This document shows positions 38,330 through 51,500 of a stretch of 64,000 nt of DNA, in pieces (positions within the stretch are counted from its first letter, which is position 1; each line of letters begins with the position of its first letter). The notes beneath the pieces were generated by a model. That model made no database searches. It was not told the origin of the DNA and saw nothing but the letters and a program-made list of their open reading frames with translations. Both the position numbers and the translations under genes were made by a program. Origin of the DNA: Liolophura sinensis (Eukaryota > Mollusca > Polyplacophora > Chitonida > Chitonidae); contig NC_088300.1 of assembly GCF_032854445.1 (NCBI RefSeq), positions 17,427,570-17,491,569 on the forward strand, in the 5' to 3' direction.

Positions 38330-41300
38330 CACGCCCCCACTCCCCCCACAACCATCACCACTGAAATTAATATAGTGATAGTGTCATAGTGATCCAATTA
38401 ATGGTGTCATTGCCTGTCATTTGCACAGCAATTAATGGACGTATACATTGGTCGGGAATAGATTTGTTGAACAATATATGGCCGGAAATTAACTGTTAAT
38501 TATGCCCCAAAAATGTCCTCTGTTACAATCGTTGTAGTACCCGTACCGGTAGGCTTGCTCTACGACATCAGATTAAAAGAGTAAATTTATCGCAGATATC
38601 GTTTATATAACATAATAAAAGACACAACGACGACAGTTTATTGGCAGATGGTCACACGTACCAGGTGCAATACGGCCTCTTATCACTTTAGCTCAGTTAG
38701 GGTCTTATTCTGTTTATGTAAACGCTTAACCAGTAGCAAGTTACACGCCCCTTAGCAAACAGGCCTAGAAAAATACAATAGCTCTACATACTGTAGCATT
38801 AGCGAAGGTATGGAGAGCTACATGTACATGTATGTTTAAGTTTTTCTCAGTTCTTGAATAGTTTAATTACAGACCATATTGTATTCGTCTTATAACGTAA
38901 TATCTCTCCATTGGAATTATTTGCGAATTACAAAATATCCATTCAATTTCTCTTTGTCTCATTGTTATTTTAACTTCTCTATACATCTGAAGCTGTGAAT
39001 CAGTGGCTTTTTTTATTTTATTTTATTTTATTTTTGCAAATATAAATTAAACCCATGAATAGATTTGTCTGTATTGGTATAGGCTACATCACAGTAAATA
39101 ACAGTACGTCTGAATGTAACTGTAAACTGACAATACACCCATACACCATACAAAATAATAAGCAAAGTTTTATTAACCTGCACATGTGTTTAAGACTTTA
39201 TTCTTATATTTGGAAAATATCAGGAAAAGCAGATTATTGAAGAGTTTGATGTTAAAGTACAAATGATAAGTGATAACTACTGATAATCACCAAGGTGAAG
39301 AAAGAAACACAGCAACAGCTTATAAGTTTTAACAGTGAAGATTCATGTTGCTGCAGGAATGCATTCCTGCTGGGTTAAAACAGAAATTTTGACCTAAAAG
39401 ACAAAAAAATGTGTTCTGCGTGTAGTATTGAATACCAATTAACTGCCTCTTTGAAGGGTAATCCATACATGAATATTTTTTAACCCACACAGCCTGAAGT
39501 AATCAAAAAAAAACTTTCACCCACATTTTAAACCATTAGCATTTTAACACAAGCTACTTTTTTCAAATTTAAGTATAACATGCATTTGAACCTTGAAAAT
39601 CTGTTTTACTTTATGCAGTCGAACAAGACATAACACATTTAAAAAATAACTTACATGTCATCAAATTAACTAGCAATATTTTGTGAAAATTCGTATGGCT
39701 CAGACCTGAAAAGAGAACGTCCAAAACATCCACATTTTCCCAGTAACACACACATCCAACAAATAGCTCACTATTACACAGCACTTTGAAAACATGTTAG
39801 GCAAAACACCACATCCCATGCTTAACCTACACATCGATACACATTGATAACTCTCAAGCATTTCAGGTGATAACTTGTATTGTATAAGACGGTCCCCGAT
39901 ATAATAATGATAATTAATCATAATAACAACAACAATATCACTAAGATTATGTACACGTCAGCTTTATAAAAGCTGGGTACTTAATGGGAATATATAATAT
40001 ATCACACTGCTGGGCCAGTTTTTATCACTTATGCACAAAATTACCACCCTTTCAGCAAAACCACCCTTGAGCAAATGAACCAGAGTTACCTCCCTTTAAA
40101 GAGCCTCGTTTTCATTGTCCGCCACTTCCCGATTTGCATACGGAATAAGGGACGGTTCGTGTTGCCAGAAACATTATATTCACGGAAATTATTTGATTCT
40201 GCGGTTAAAAGTACACTAGAGTCCATTCGTAAGTATGTTTGTGAATATATGAATAACGTACTGATACTAAAGATACTATCGTATTGCAGACGTCTGTGAT
40301 CAGATGACTTGAGACTCGGACCATGTGGTTAGCTTGTGCTAGTGGTCGCCAGCTGTTGTTGTTGTTCGTCTCTCTTCAGCTGGTCTGTTCTTTGACCTCA
40401 ATAATGTTTCTAAAATTACAACGAAATACTTCAGTATTTTCAAGCCCATTTGTTGCTGTAAATAAGTCAAGGCACCACATTCATTCCTTATACCATGATT
40501 TACATGTGTTTTTAGTTGTCTTGAAAGCAGAGATTTCAGAAATCTGCCAGTTGTCGTATGCTATACGTCGCAAGACTGGCAAGAGCTTGATAGCTATATC
40601 GGGGAATCTTTACCTATATAAATGTATGAACATATCCCTATATGCAAGCACTGACTTTCGACCCTCTCCTCGGGTTTTATTGTGCGGGAGCTCTAAAGAG
40701 TAGGGTAATATTTACGTGTTGATTTCCACGTGCATTCTGACGTCATTTTCCCCAAGTAAATATCACGCTAGTCTTACAACTTCCCAGTGTGCTGTCCTCC
40801 TTCACAGGCCCTCGTGTCAATCCAACAGGCCCGGCCGTACTAGTACATCATGTGTAGACCTACTGTAAGACCTTGGTTTAAGGGTGGCTTTCGTCACAGC
40901 TTTGAGCTTTCGGCGCAGCAGAATAGCCTCCAGTGTTTGGCTTATTCACATATCGGTTAATGTAAATATTGGACTTGATTTTAGAGTTATTAAAAAATGA
41001 CACGGAGTAACAATATTTTGGAATACAACTAAGGCTTCTGAATTCTTTGTGTGCATTATGTTACTTATTATTCCATTACAGTGGTATGTGTTTTATTCCG
41101 AGCACTCCCTTTTCCTCCACCTCCAAACTTGGCCATCGTTATAAAAATGAAATAATAATAATATAAACATGGTGTTAACCACTAGTGAAATAAACACATA
41201 ATCGAAAAGGCACATTAAGTTGTCTTGTTTGATTGACTTTCAGTATATTGACCCAAATATCCTGAAAATATAAACACGCACACACATACTATATACCATG

Positions 41301-42500
41301 GAAAAGTTCACATTCCTGTCGCATAAACACTGAAACAGAGATTTAAACAAGCGTGAACTTAAAACAGTTCGGTAGGGTGTAGCATCCAAATGTATCACAA
41401 GTTGAAGAACTGGATGGGAAATATATCACGTGTGTGATATATCAGATATATATATTAAATATTAGAGATTAATGTTAGGTAGTGTCATCTGTTCACTGGA
41501 ACAGTCATCATCATCTCAATTTATTTCCATATCATACATCTTGAAACATGCTGAATATGGAATGTTAATTTTTGTACCAGTCTGTTTTTGAGACTGTTAG
41601 TGTACAGGTCATTTCACAACTTTAAAACACGACAGAAGATCCGAGTAAAGTTTGTTTCATTTTTTCTTTATTCCCATGCTATTTAGATTTGGGTTATGGT
41701 TTTTGAATGGTTATAGTTTAAATGGAGCCCTGAAGGTGACAGACGATGATCAAATAATTTGATTTATATGGTAAACTGATTACAGTATGTCTCACACTGA
41801 AGCCAGTCGATGCTCTTTTAGCGACAGAGGTGGATATCGGCTTAGTTATGTTCATTTTATTGGTGCTTTGAAAGTTCTATGTGGTCGTTAGGGTTAAGTG
41901 GTTTAACGTTACAATGTTGGCATATAGTGTATCATTCGACTTGTTGAACTGAGCGTGGCCTATATGTACTGATACGCTGGGACAGCTGGCCACCCTTAGC
42001 GCGAGAACTATGTGGTTATAATGATCCCGGTACAATGCGTACAAAGAGCTACCTCCTCGTTCAGTTCCAATGCACACGCGTTAGATTTGTCCCAAATACA
42101 CCTAAAGCACGGCAATTCTGAAAGCTAAAATGTTTATGTCCATTTCGCGCAGCAGCAGTTTACTTGTCCATGAAATATAGAATGGAACGGATGCCACTGA
42201 TACCCACCCTACCCCCCACCTTTTTTGGCAAACTGACAATTTAACAACATGCTTTCCCGCTTGCCAAATGCAAGTCCTCAGTTCTTTCTGACTTCAACAT
42301 ACCCTAATTCCTCAACCTTTTTGCATATGAAAGAGCAACTTTCAGTGCTATTTTATGCCTATTTTCAGTTCGATTTTGGAGACAAAACTACATTGACTGC
42401 ATTCACCAGTTTCATTATAGATTCAAACCTGAATGTACACAGACTTAAAAATCCATTCACATTTGCTCTTATCTCTTATCTTTGCTGATTCATGACTCTA
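38330..42500. other. Intergenic region upstream of RBM25, no gene seen
   Basis: It probably holds the RBM25 promoter and 5' noncoding exon, which I cannot place. A perfect CRE (TGACGTCA, 40738..40745) and an E-box CACGTG at 40726..40733 mark a possible promoter. A (TTTTA)n run lies at 39009..39036, and an 18-bp perfect palindrome GCAGGAATGCATTCCTGC at 39353..39370. The 126-codon frame at 40323..40703 begins with a Leu-rich segment but has nothing else to support it. Confidence 0.45.
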
Positions 42501-42517
42501 GTTTGCTTCCTTTGTAG

Positions 42518-42563
42518 TTGATGTGTGGCGGTAACCAGTAGAAATCAGATAGTGCTGGGAACA
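42518..42563 (+). other. RBM25: RBM25 5' UTR segment after a likely upstream splice
   Basis: A good acceptor (GCTTCCTTTGTAG, AG at 42516..42517) precedes this 46-nt leader, so a noncoding first exon probably lies further upstream. Confidence 0.5.
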
Positions 42564-45500
42564 ATGTCCTTCCCACCCAGACCCCCGATGGGGATGCCGC
42601 CAATGGGTCCAGGGATGATGCCCCAAGGTTATGCTTTTGCTCCAATGGGTAGGTGGAACCTGTCACTATGGGTACTGACTTCAGCCATGTGAATTATTAT
42701 CTCAGACAGGCTTTGTTTTGATCTCACAACTATGTCTAGTGAGTTAGGAATCTCTGTACATAAAATTTACTTTTATATATATATTTGTATCTGATGTTTA
42801 CAGGTATGATGCCAATGGGAATGGGGATGATGCCAGCTGGACCTGTAAGTTTCTACAAGTTACAAAACGCTATCATAGTGCCTGTTTTCATCCATCCATC
42901 CATCTTTGTTTTTCTTTTAAACATGCCTAAACAAGCCTCTGTCATTCCATTTTGCTTGGGCAAGAAGGATGTGTCAGCTTTTGATGGCTCTCACTCTCTC
43001 TTCTTTCTTTTTAATGAGAATATTTGTTTTTATGAATATGTTTGGTATTGATTGTTACATAGAGAAATATATTTGTGTTAAAGGAAACATGAAAAGGTAC
43101 TATGAAACAAAGAGTAAGGAAAATGAAAGAAGATATTTTATTAGCAACCTGATGTCATTTTTTTGTGTCACTATGTGTGTGTGTCCTTTGACAGATGATG
43201 CCCCAGCCGATGACTGTAGTGCCATCAGGCCCCAACCAACCCTTGAACACAGTAAAGCCCTCCAAGAAGCTGATTCCGCAGGAGATAAAGGTAAGGCGTC
43301 ATCATACATACAAGATATCTCAACCACATTTAAAGAAATTTTAATTCTGGAAAGCATTTCAGCTCTCAAATTGTTGAATGCCCAAACTAATCAAACTGTG
43401 TTAAAACTAACAAGTAATTTAACTAAGTTGTGATTATTTATTGATAAAAAGTTCAGTTTTTGTGCAAAGTGTTTTAATTCACAGACCTAAAACACTCAGG
43501 GAGAGCATTGTTTGGAGTTGCATCTTTATAAAATGTATTTATGCACAATCACACATTTTTTTTCTGGATATGGTCCTGGATATATTTATATATGTTAACT
43601 TTGAACAGGTTTGAACAGTAGACTGTACCTCCCCACATCCCTCTCCCTCCTCCACCAATCCAAATTTGTTCAAATGAAAAGCTTAAATCAAGCTCAAAGA
43701 AGCTGTGCACTCTCATTAAGTGCATTACTGGCATGTTCAGTGCCTCTGCCTTAGCATCTTATGCCCTGTTAAAGAAAGCCATTTGCATGTGGACATGTAG
43801 CTGCTTTAGTGTTTTGTAGTTGTAGCTCAACAGCTCTATGGGTGTAATGCTGGGCTTTCAGTCCGGTTTCCTTCATAATCTTACCTGCTCTTTATTGAGT
43901 TCAATCTTAAGCAGGTAAAATATCAATCGGATAAATGAACTCAAACCATAGTTGGCATGGGTGATAAACCCAGGGATTGTGCTGATGTGTTGTACAGGAT
44001 GACTCTGAGGAGAAGCCTCCAGTAACCACAGTGTTTGTGGGCAACATCAGTGAGAGAGCCCCAGATGCCATGATCAGGACCATGCTGCAGGTCAGTGTAC
44101 ACCTCACACAATTCACACACAGCAGGCTTATGTACTAATAAACTAATCTTATGAACTAAATCACTGTGTTCCCTCCGTGTAAGGCTTGATTGAGTTGATT
44201 CGTCCTTATTCCCAGAGTTCCATTCTGCAGGCTTCAGAGCTTTCATGAAAATTACACCAAAGTAGAGCTTGTGTTAAATTCAAATGTAAGCTTTTTTTAG
44301 CTCAAAAGCATCTGTTCAGTTTTCTCTGTATTCATATGAACTGAATATATATTTAATGAAAATCTACAGTGATTTTGATGGTGTCTTTTTATTATAACTT
44401 TCTTGCAGTATTGTATTAAACATGTTCTCACTTCTGTGAGAGTTTCTGTGGAGTTTTCTACTGGTAACAAAAAAAAAAGAACTCTTCTACCAGGTGTATT
44501 GTGGAAGAGATGCAATTGTCAAGTTTGCTAACAGCCTCTTTGTATTCCAGAGGTGTGGAAATGTTTTGAGTTGGAAAAGAGTTCAAGGTGCTTCAGGAAA
44601 ATTACAAGGTGAGAAATTGGTATAATTGAGACTATTAAGTTGTAATTGTTGATTCAAAACTTGTCCCGAAATGCCTGTACATCAATAGTACCAGATCAAG
44701 ACAAATTCTACAATTACTTACACATGAATTGCTGGTGAGGCAAAGATTACAGTTGACATTTTTGCACACACTCAAGGTCAAACATGTTATAATGTACAGC
44801 TTATGTTTCTGGTTACAGCATTTGGGTTTTGTGAGTATGAAGACCCAGAGGCTACCCTGAGGTGTATTCGCCTGTTAAATGAGTGGGCCATAGCTGACAA
44901 GAAACTAGTTGTAAGTTTATTTTGTTATGTTTTTCTTTATTTCAAGCATACATGTTTTGTTGTCAAAACATATTGATTGTGTTTGAACTTGATTTAATTC
45001 ACCTAGGCATACAGAGAGATAATTGTGTTATCAAGTATAATAAACTATGGCAATTGAAGACATATAGAAGAACTTTAATCATGACTGAAAAAAAAAAAAT
45101 TGCAGGCGTAGCAATTGGAGCATATTCAGACAACTGTTGCTTAAATGATTTCTGTTCCTCATAGGCAGACTTGACTGTTGTGTAGATTATCATGCATAAC
45201 TCAGGATTGCTGTATGTTCTAAGGTTAAAGTAGACGCGAAAACAAAAACGTTGTTAGATGACTATCGTGCCAAGAAGAGCAAGAAGGAGAATGGTGACAA
45301 GCCAAAGCGGCCAGACATGGAGGAGGGTGAGGAGGAGCCCCCACCTCCACTCTCAGCTGACCTGGACGAGTTCTCACAGCGTGAAGACCGAGTGGCTAAG
45401 GCCGGCCTAGATGCCATCATGAGGGAGTACTCTCACGAGCTCAACAAAGTTCCTCCTCAAGGTCAGATATGCAGGTGGAAAGTATGATTTAAAGGCTGCA

Positions 45501-48500
45501 AGTTTTAGCCAAATTTTTAAATCACTTTCAGTTTCCCTTTTTTTCCATATTTCTCCTTGAACAGAATTTCTTCAAGTGGGATGTTTCAAAGATGGCAAGA
45601 CACCCCCTTCGCTAAACCTATTATCTCCATGTGATACAAGTTAGAATTAAAATTGCTTTGATGAAGTGCAGCTGAGATATACGGGATACAAATTTGTCCA
45701 GAAATGTTTCATGTGATTGCCTTCCTCATTTCCAGCAGAACCAAAAGAAAACAAACCAAGGGAGAAGAAAAAGGAAGATTTGATAAAAGATGCCGTGAGT
45801 AGTCCTTGAAGTTACAGGGATTATGTCAGTTATAAGTGGTCATTGTGGTGACATTGTGACGGTATGGTCTAGACTGGCATAACTCTGACCACTAGCCTTT
45901 CACCAAATAGGTCAAGTGTTCTTGAAATCTAACACTGGATTGCCCTGTGGACCACTGTGGTCCAGTAATACTGAAATTTTCCTGATAAAATTATAAAAAA
46001 TACATAAATAACTGACTTACATGTAGAGCTATAACAGAAGTGCTCAGAACTAAATATTGTATTCCATATATGGGAACATTATTAAAATGCCAGGAGTCAT
46101 GCTCTGACCATCACAGAAAGCATGCTGCAGCATTGTGGGCAATCTACGTATGCCAAACATTTGTAGTGTCCTTCGTCTGACATGGTCACATAGTTTTTGT
46201 GATAAGATTGAATTTAAATTATCCTTTGCATACATGCCAGTTTATATATTTGAGTGTATTCATTTAATTTACCTGTTGGAACAGTGGAGTGTACTGTTAA
46301 ATCTGTAGACTCTTTCAAATATTTGATAATTATCTTATTGAAGAATACCGACATAAAATGTACCCGTATGCAAGTCTTATCCCACAACTGCTTGTTTTCC
46401 AGGGCCTAGATGACATGGGCCTGGAAGATGATAAAAAAGAGATAATTAACAGAGAAATCAAGAGTTTCCGTGATGCACACAAGGTAATAGTTTTACTCAC
46501 TTTCAGCTGTGCATTTCCCTAACTTTACAGAATTGGGTAATGTTTGAGGAAAGAAACAAACCTGTAACTGTCCACTGAAGTCTGACAACCCTTTTATCAT
46601 TTTGTAAAACAGAAGTTTGAAAACAGTTTTTCATGCAAACAAGATTCCATGTTTAGAGCTTTGATTCATTTAAAATACTGTTACAGGTTCTGTTTTTTTT
46701 TTAATAGGTTTATGCCTTTCAGATTTCAGCTTGATTTGTAAGATTGAAATTTTTTATGAAATTTGGTATGCCATCAAAAACAGGCCAGCATAAACTTGAA
46801 TTGTAAAGATAATATGCAAATTCAAAACAATAAGACAGTAAGACAATAACATGCAATGCCAACAGATTAGAATGTCTGCCTGGCTGACATGAAATAAATG
46901 AAATTGTTTTGAAGATGTGTTTTTGTCACCTCAGCTAATAGGTGTTATTTCATTACTTATAAAAATTTACTAGATACTGTCGCTGCTAAGTGCCCAGCCT
47001 CTGAGTCCATGAAAAATGCACTTAAATATTTTGTAAAGACCACTTGGTAAGTGTCTACGTGAATTCCTTTATAATTCATTTTGAACGCTGATGTCACAGT
47101 CGTCATCCCGTTATGCAGTGGGTAAGGTAGCATTGCAGGTTTTGATTGCTCAGATAGGTTTTAGCAGAGGATGGGAGCTTAGCATCCCTTATATCGATAT
47201 GTCAAAGCTTAGAGGTTTCATGATCATCAGAATTAATGACTATGCATATCAAATAACTAAGAATATAAAGATATTTTTGTAAAATAAAAATTACAGGGCA
47301 TTGGGATGTAAATGTTGAAATGTATGGAAAGGTGCTTGTGATGTTGAGTAGTAAGGGGAGGTAAATGGATATGCTGAGAACATGAACCATGATAGGTAGA
47401 ATGTGGTGAGATACCAGCCTGCCAGCAGCTGTAACCCACGAGGTCAGTGCCCCTACTGTACTCTATTGCCTGCTAGTCCTGAGGATCTAGAATTAGCTTG
47501 GAGGTGAGTCCCTTGTTTCTATCCTAGTTATTTTATCCTATGTCTGTTATTTTCATATTCTGTCAAGTGAGTGAGTACTTGGTAAGGAGTTGAGCGGGAG
47601 AAAAGTACTGGTCCATTGCCCTTTCCGTTGAGCTGCGGGGAGACAGTGATAAGCCTTGTCTTTACAGTGTCATTTGTAAAGAGTAAAATGGGGGGAAAAA
47701 TGTTTAGTTGACATATCAGCCAGTATCAGCTAAATTTCGTATCAAACATTGTTTGGTGGCATTTAAGATCTAGATAAGGTAATCTGGTACATGTAAACTG
47801 ACATTTTTACAGATGGCAGTGTGAAGACATGGCTGTACTAACATTGTTATCTCCAATTAATGGACGTAAACTGACCAATCTATCCATTATACACATAATG
47901 AAATGTACCAATTATGCCTTTTTTTTTATTTACTCCTTCTTTTCAGATTTCCATAGATCAGTTAGTAAATTGTATAGCTTGTTTCTGACTCTGCTTGAGG
48001 ACATCTTTTCTCACAGTACGCAGTATCTGACCATGCTTACAGCTGATAGCTTTTGAGAGAGGTGCTGAGATCTCATCACTGCACACATAATCAGTTGATT
48101 AATTTATTAATACCATGTTTCTTATTTGTCAAATTTACTAGTTAATTTTAAATTGAGATATTAGGAAACCATACTTACTATACATTTTGTAGCTTTAGAA
48201 GCAAGATAATTGAGTCTAGAGCTTTTTCAGTGTACCTAGTAGCAGTTCGTAAAAAGTAGTTGATGTAAAATTACAGGCTATCGGTAAACTCAGACAAGAG
48301 TAAAACACAAGCATATTGAAAATTTTTAGATCAATTGAAAATGTTCGCACACACTTTTTTTCTTTATGTTTTTTCACTTTTTAGCACCATAAAGTGGCAT
48401 TTGGATCATTATTAAAGGAAAAGTGGATAGTTTTAATAAAGCCATAAAATTGGGTTTGAACAGGGGTATCATTATTAAGGAAGACACAATAGAAGAAATT

Positions 48501-51500
48501 GACCAATTTTGCTGCTAGTGAGCAGTAGGTTAGTGTGGGATATGATCTAGTATACAATAAATTTAAAGGAAAGACACATGAAAGTGCCTGATGGAGGTGG
48601 AGGGAAACATCTTTTGCAGGAATCCCTACGACTCTTGATTTAGTTGGGGATGGGAGGGAAACTGCCTTTAACTGTGTTTATCTCTTTGTGTGACAGCGAG
48701 AGGCGTGTTCAGCGTTCTCTCACCAGAGGGGGCCCTGAGTATCGCGAGTGGACAATGAATGGTCATCGTCTGGTAGGCCTCACTAGACTGTATATGTAAG
48801 GATGAAGTGGCTGTCCTCACAGGGAAGGTGACTGGCTGTGGCCTCATATCACCAGTCCCTGGCTCCATGTGGGGTCAAGGTCATTATCCCCTGTTGTTTG
48901 TGTACCAGACAAATGATAAATTAAACCCAGCTGTTTTGGTATTTATCTTACAGCGTCGAGCATAGACGGCATGATCTGTACTTGGAATATTTACTTTGTG
49001 TGTGTGGAGGAGAATTTTGTGTGATATTAAGTACATGTACCATTTAAGTTTCATATTTAAATGCTTTGTTTTTACTATAGAAGTTAAATAATTCGACTGC
49101 TTCATTTATAGCACAATATGATCATAAGAACTTCTTCATTTTGACGTCAGCTAAGTAAATGCTTTCTGCGTCTGTTGAATGGTTTTGTATTCGTTTTTTT
49201 TTTTTTTTTGTTACAAACTTTCTGTGAGGCTGGCAAGCTTTCGGACATGACCCATTTTGTCGAGCCCAGTTTTTTATACGTACAAGTGATCAAATTTTGC
49301 AAGATCAAAGATTGGTGCAGTGAAAAGTAATTGTTAAAAACGATCACTCATTATTCAAAAGCAAATTTATCTGTTTCAAAAAAAAAAGATCACACAGGAT
49401 GCTTAGTCTGTTATTTTTGTTGGAATTTGTCTTCACTTAGAGCAAGAAATCGATGTTTGGTCTATTTATGTATATCTTTACATGTATTGTGGTATGCGTC
49501 TTGTGCGTTGGCCTGTAGTCCATTGTCTGTGGGTGTGCTTAGTTTGTGAGCAGACCAGAGTAGTGTACTGCGTTACCTCTGGTGTTTATGTAGAGATGAG
49601 AACGGTATTACAGCAGTGTTGTCTGGCATGTTGTAGGATGAGGATGACCCTGAACAGGAGGATCGGGAGCGATACAGGGACCGCGACAGAGACCGCATCA
49701 AGCGGGACCGACGGGACAGAGAGAGAGAACGCATACGGGAGCGGGACTACAGGGAAAGGGAAGAGAGGGAACGACATAGGGAACGCAAAGATAGGGGCAG
49801 AGACAGGTCATACGAAAGGTCACGCACAAGGAGTAGGTCAAGGTCAAGAGAAAGACATTCCCGCATCAGGTCACGGGATCGCTCGAGAGAGAGGCCAGTT
49901 TCCCGTGACAGGTGCAGTGTTGAATTTACATTTTGGACTGTGTATTAGACTGGAGATCTGTTCGATTCTTCACAACTAATCTTTCACATTGAAGATCTGT
50001 CATTTTTTTGTCTCTCAAAAAAGTTATTTTTACTCTGAAGAAATTCAGACTGCTTTTCACTGTGTTGGTCATGAATACTAGAGGCCATAATTTCTCTGTT
50101 AACACAATGTGAACTGAACAATTATTGAGTGTGGCATTTAACAACAATCAGGTTATGTAGGAATGTAATGCATACACAGCATCCAAACATTGCCACCCAG
50201 TTTTCAAGTGACTTGTGTGTTTCTAGTGTTTGAGAATCTTGGCCATTAGGCAGTGCCAGAAGATTATTAGTAATTTGATTGTTGATTTCAGCATTTTCTC
50301 TCTCCTGTATGTAAGCTGTATTGTCGTTTTGTTTCTGTTTTTCAGAGACAGGAAGGACAGAGAGAAGGAGTTAGAAGAGGAAGAGGAAGCGTATGAGCGA
50401 AGAAAGTTGGAAAAGAGGTTACGGGAAAAAGAAGCAGCTTACAGAGAGGTGAGTGGTTATCTTGTAAACACTTCTGAATGGATCATGTCAGCATGAGTTT
50501 CTTGAAGAGGTGTATGAAAACAATTGTGACTCTGCCCAAGCACCTTCTTTTGGAGCGGTACCTTCTTAAGGTGCCTTCCTTTCATTCACTAAGACACAAG
50601 GTGTGGAATCAAAATTCGTCTTACACAGGGAATGTGTAGATTTGCCTGCTCTCAAGGCTCGCACAGCGTTGGTGACAATAAACTGTCAACAATGCTTGTG
50701 TGGCCGTTTTGGAACCTTTATTGAAAAAAAAACCTTGTCTTCCAAGAATATGGTGTACATGTCTGTAGGTCACGTGTGGGAAAGTTTGTTGGTAACTTAT
50801 GGTTTACTCTATTATTCCAATCCATTCCAGATGACATTACACTTTGTGTTTTACCTTTGTGATCTTCATGGAGTCAGTGGGGTAAATATGAGTATGTCCA
50901 GATTATCCTGATGAAAAGCCTGTTCTTGTAATGAGAGACCAACCAACGAACAGGATACATTTGTACCTCCAAGTTTACTATTGACGTGTTAACCTGTTTT
51001 TACTGTATATAGTGAAACATTGTCTTTCAGAGGTTAAAAAATTGGGAAATCCGAGAAAACAAGAAGTCCAGAGAATACAAGAAAGAGAAAGACCGGGAAG
51101 TTGAGAGGAAGGAGGAAGAGGTATTTTGATTTATGTATACAGAATCACATTTAATACAAATGTTTCTTCAAACTGTTAATGGGGCATCCTTGCTTGGCGT
51201 TCAGTATGAAGGGGATAGTGCAACGACTGGTTGACCCGTATCAGTATAATGGCTCAGGCGGGGCGGCTTACTTGCCTTCGGTAAGTCGTCTCAGTGAAGG
51301 AGCACTAAATAAAAGAGCGGTGGAAATCCGTCCTGCAACAAGGAGGCACATTACACGTATATGCACCCTAATGATGCCTTCGTCGTCATATGACTGAAAA
51401 ATTGTTAAGTACGATGTTAAACCCAAAGCACTCACTCACTCAAACTGTTAATGGGTGTTTTAAGTTATTTTGAGTATCCATTCCTGATATGATATCAAAG

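Noticed and set aside
40323-40703. 126-codon frame with a Leu-rich start (MWLACASGRQLLLLFVSLQL)
   Set aside because: The start resembles a signal peptide, but the rest has no domain, Cys pattern or splice support, and the region is likely RBM25 upstream DNA. Kept only as a note.
49482-49979. 165-codon frame over RBM25 exon 10
   Set aside because: Wrong frame of the RE/RD-rich exon. The right frame joins to neighbouring exons in phase and matches RBM25.
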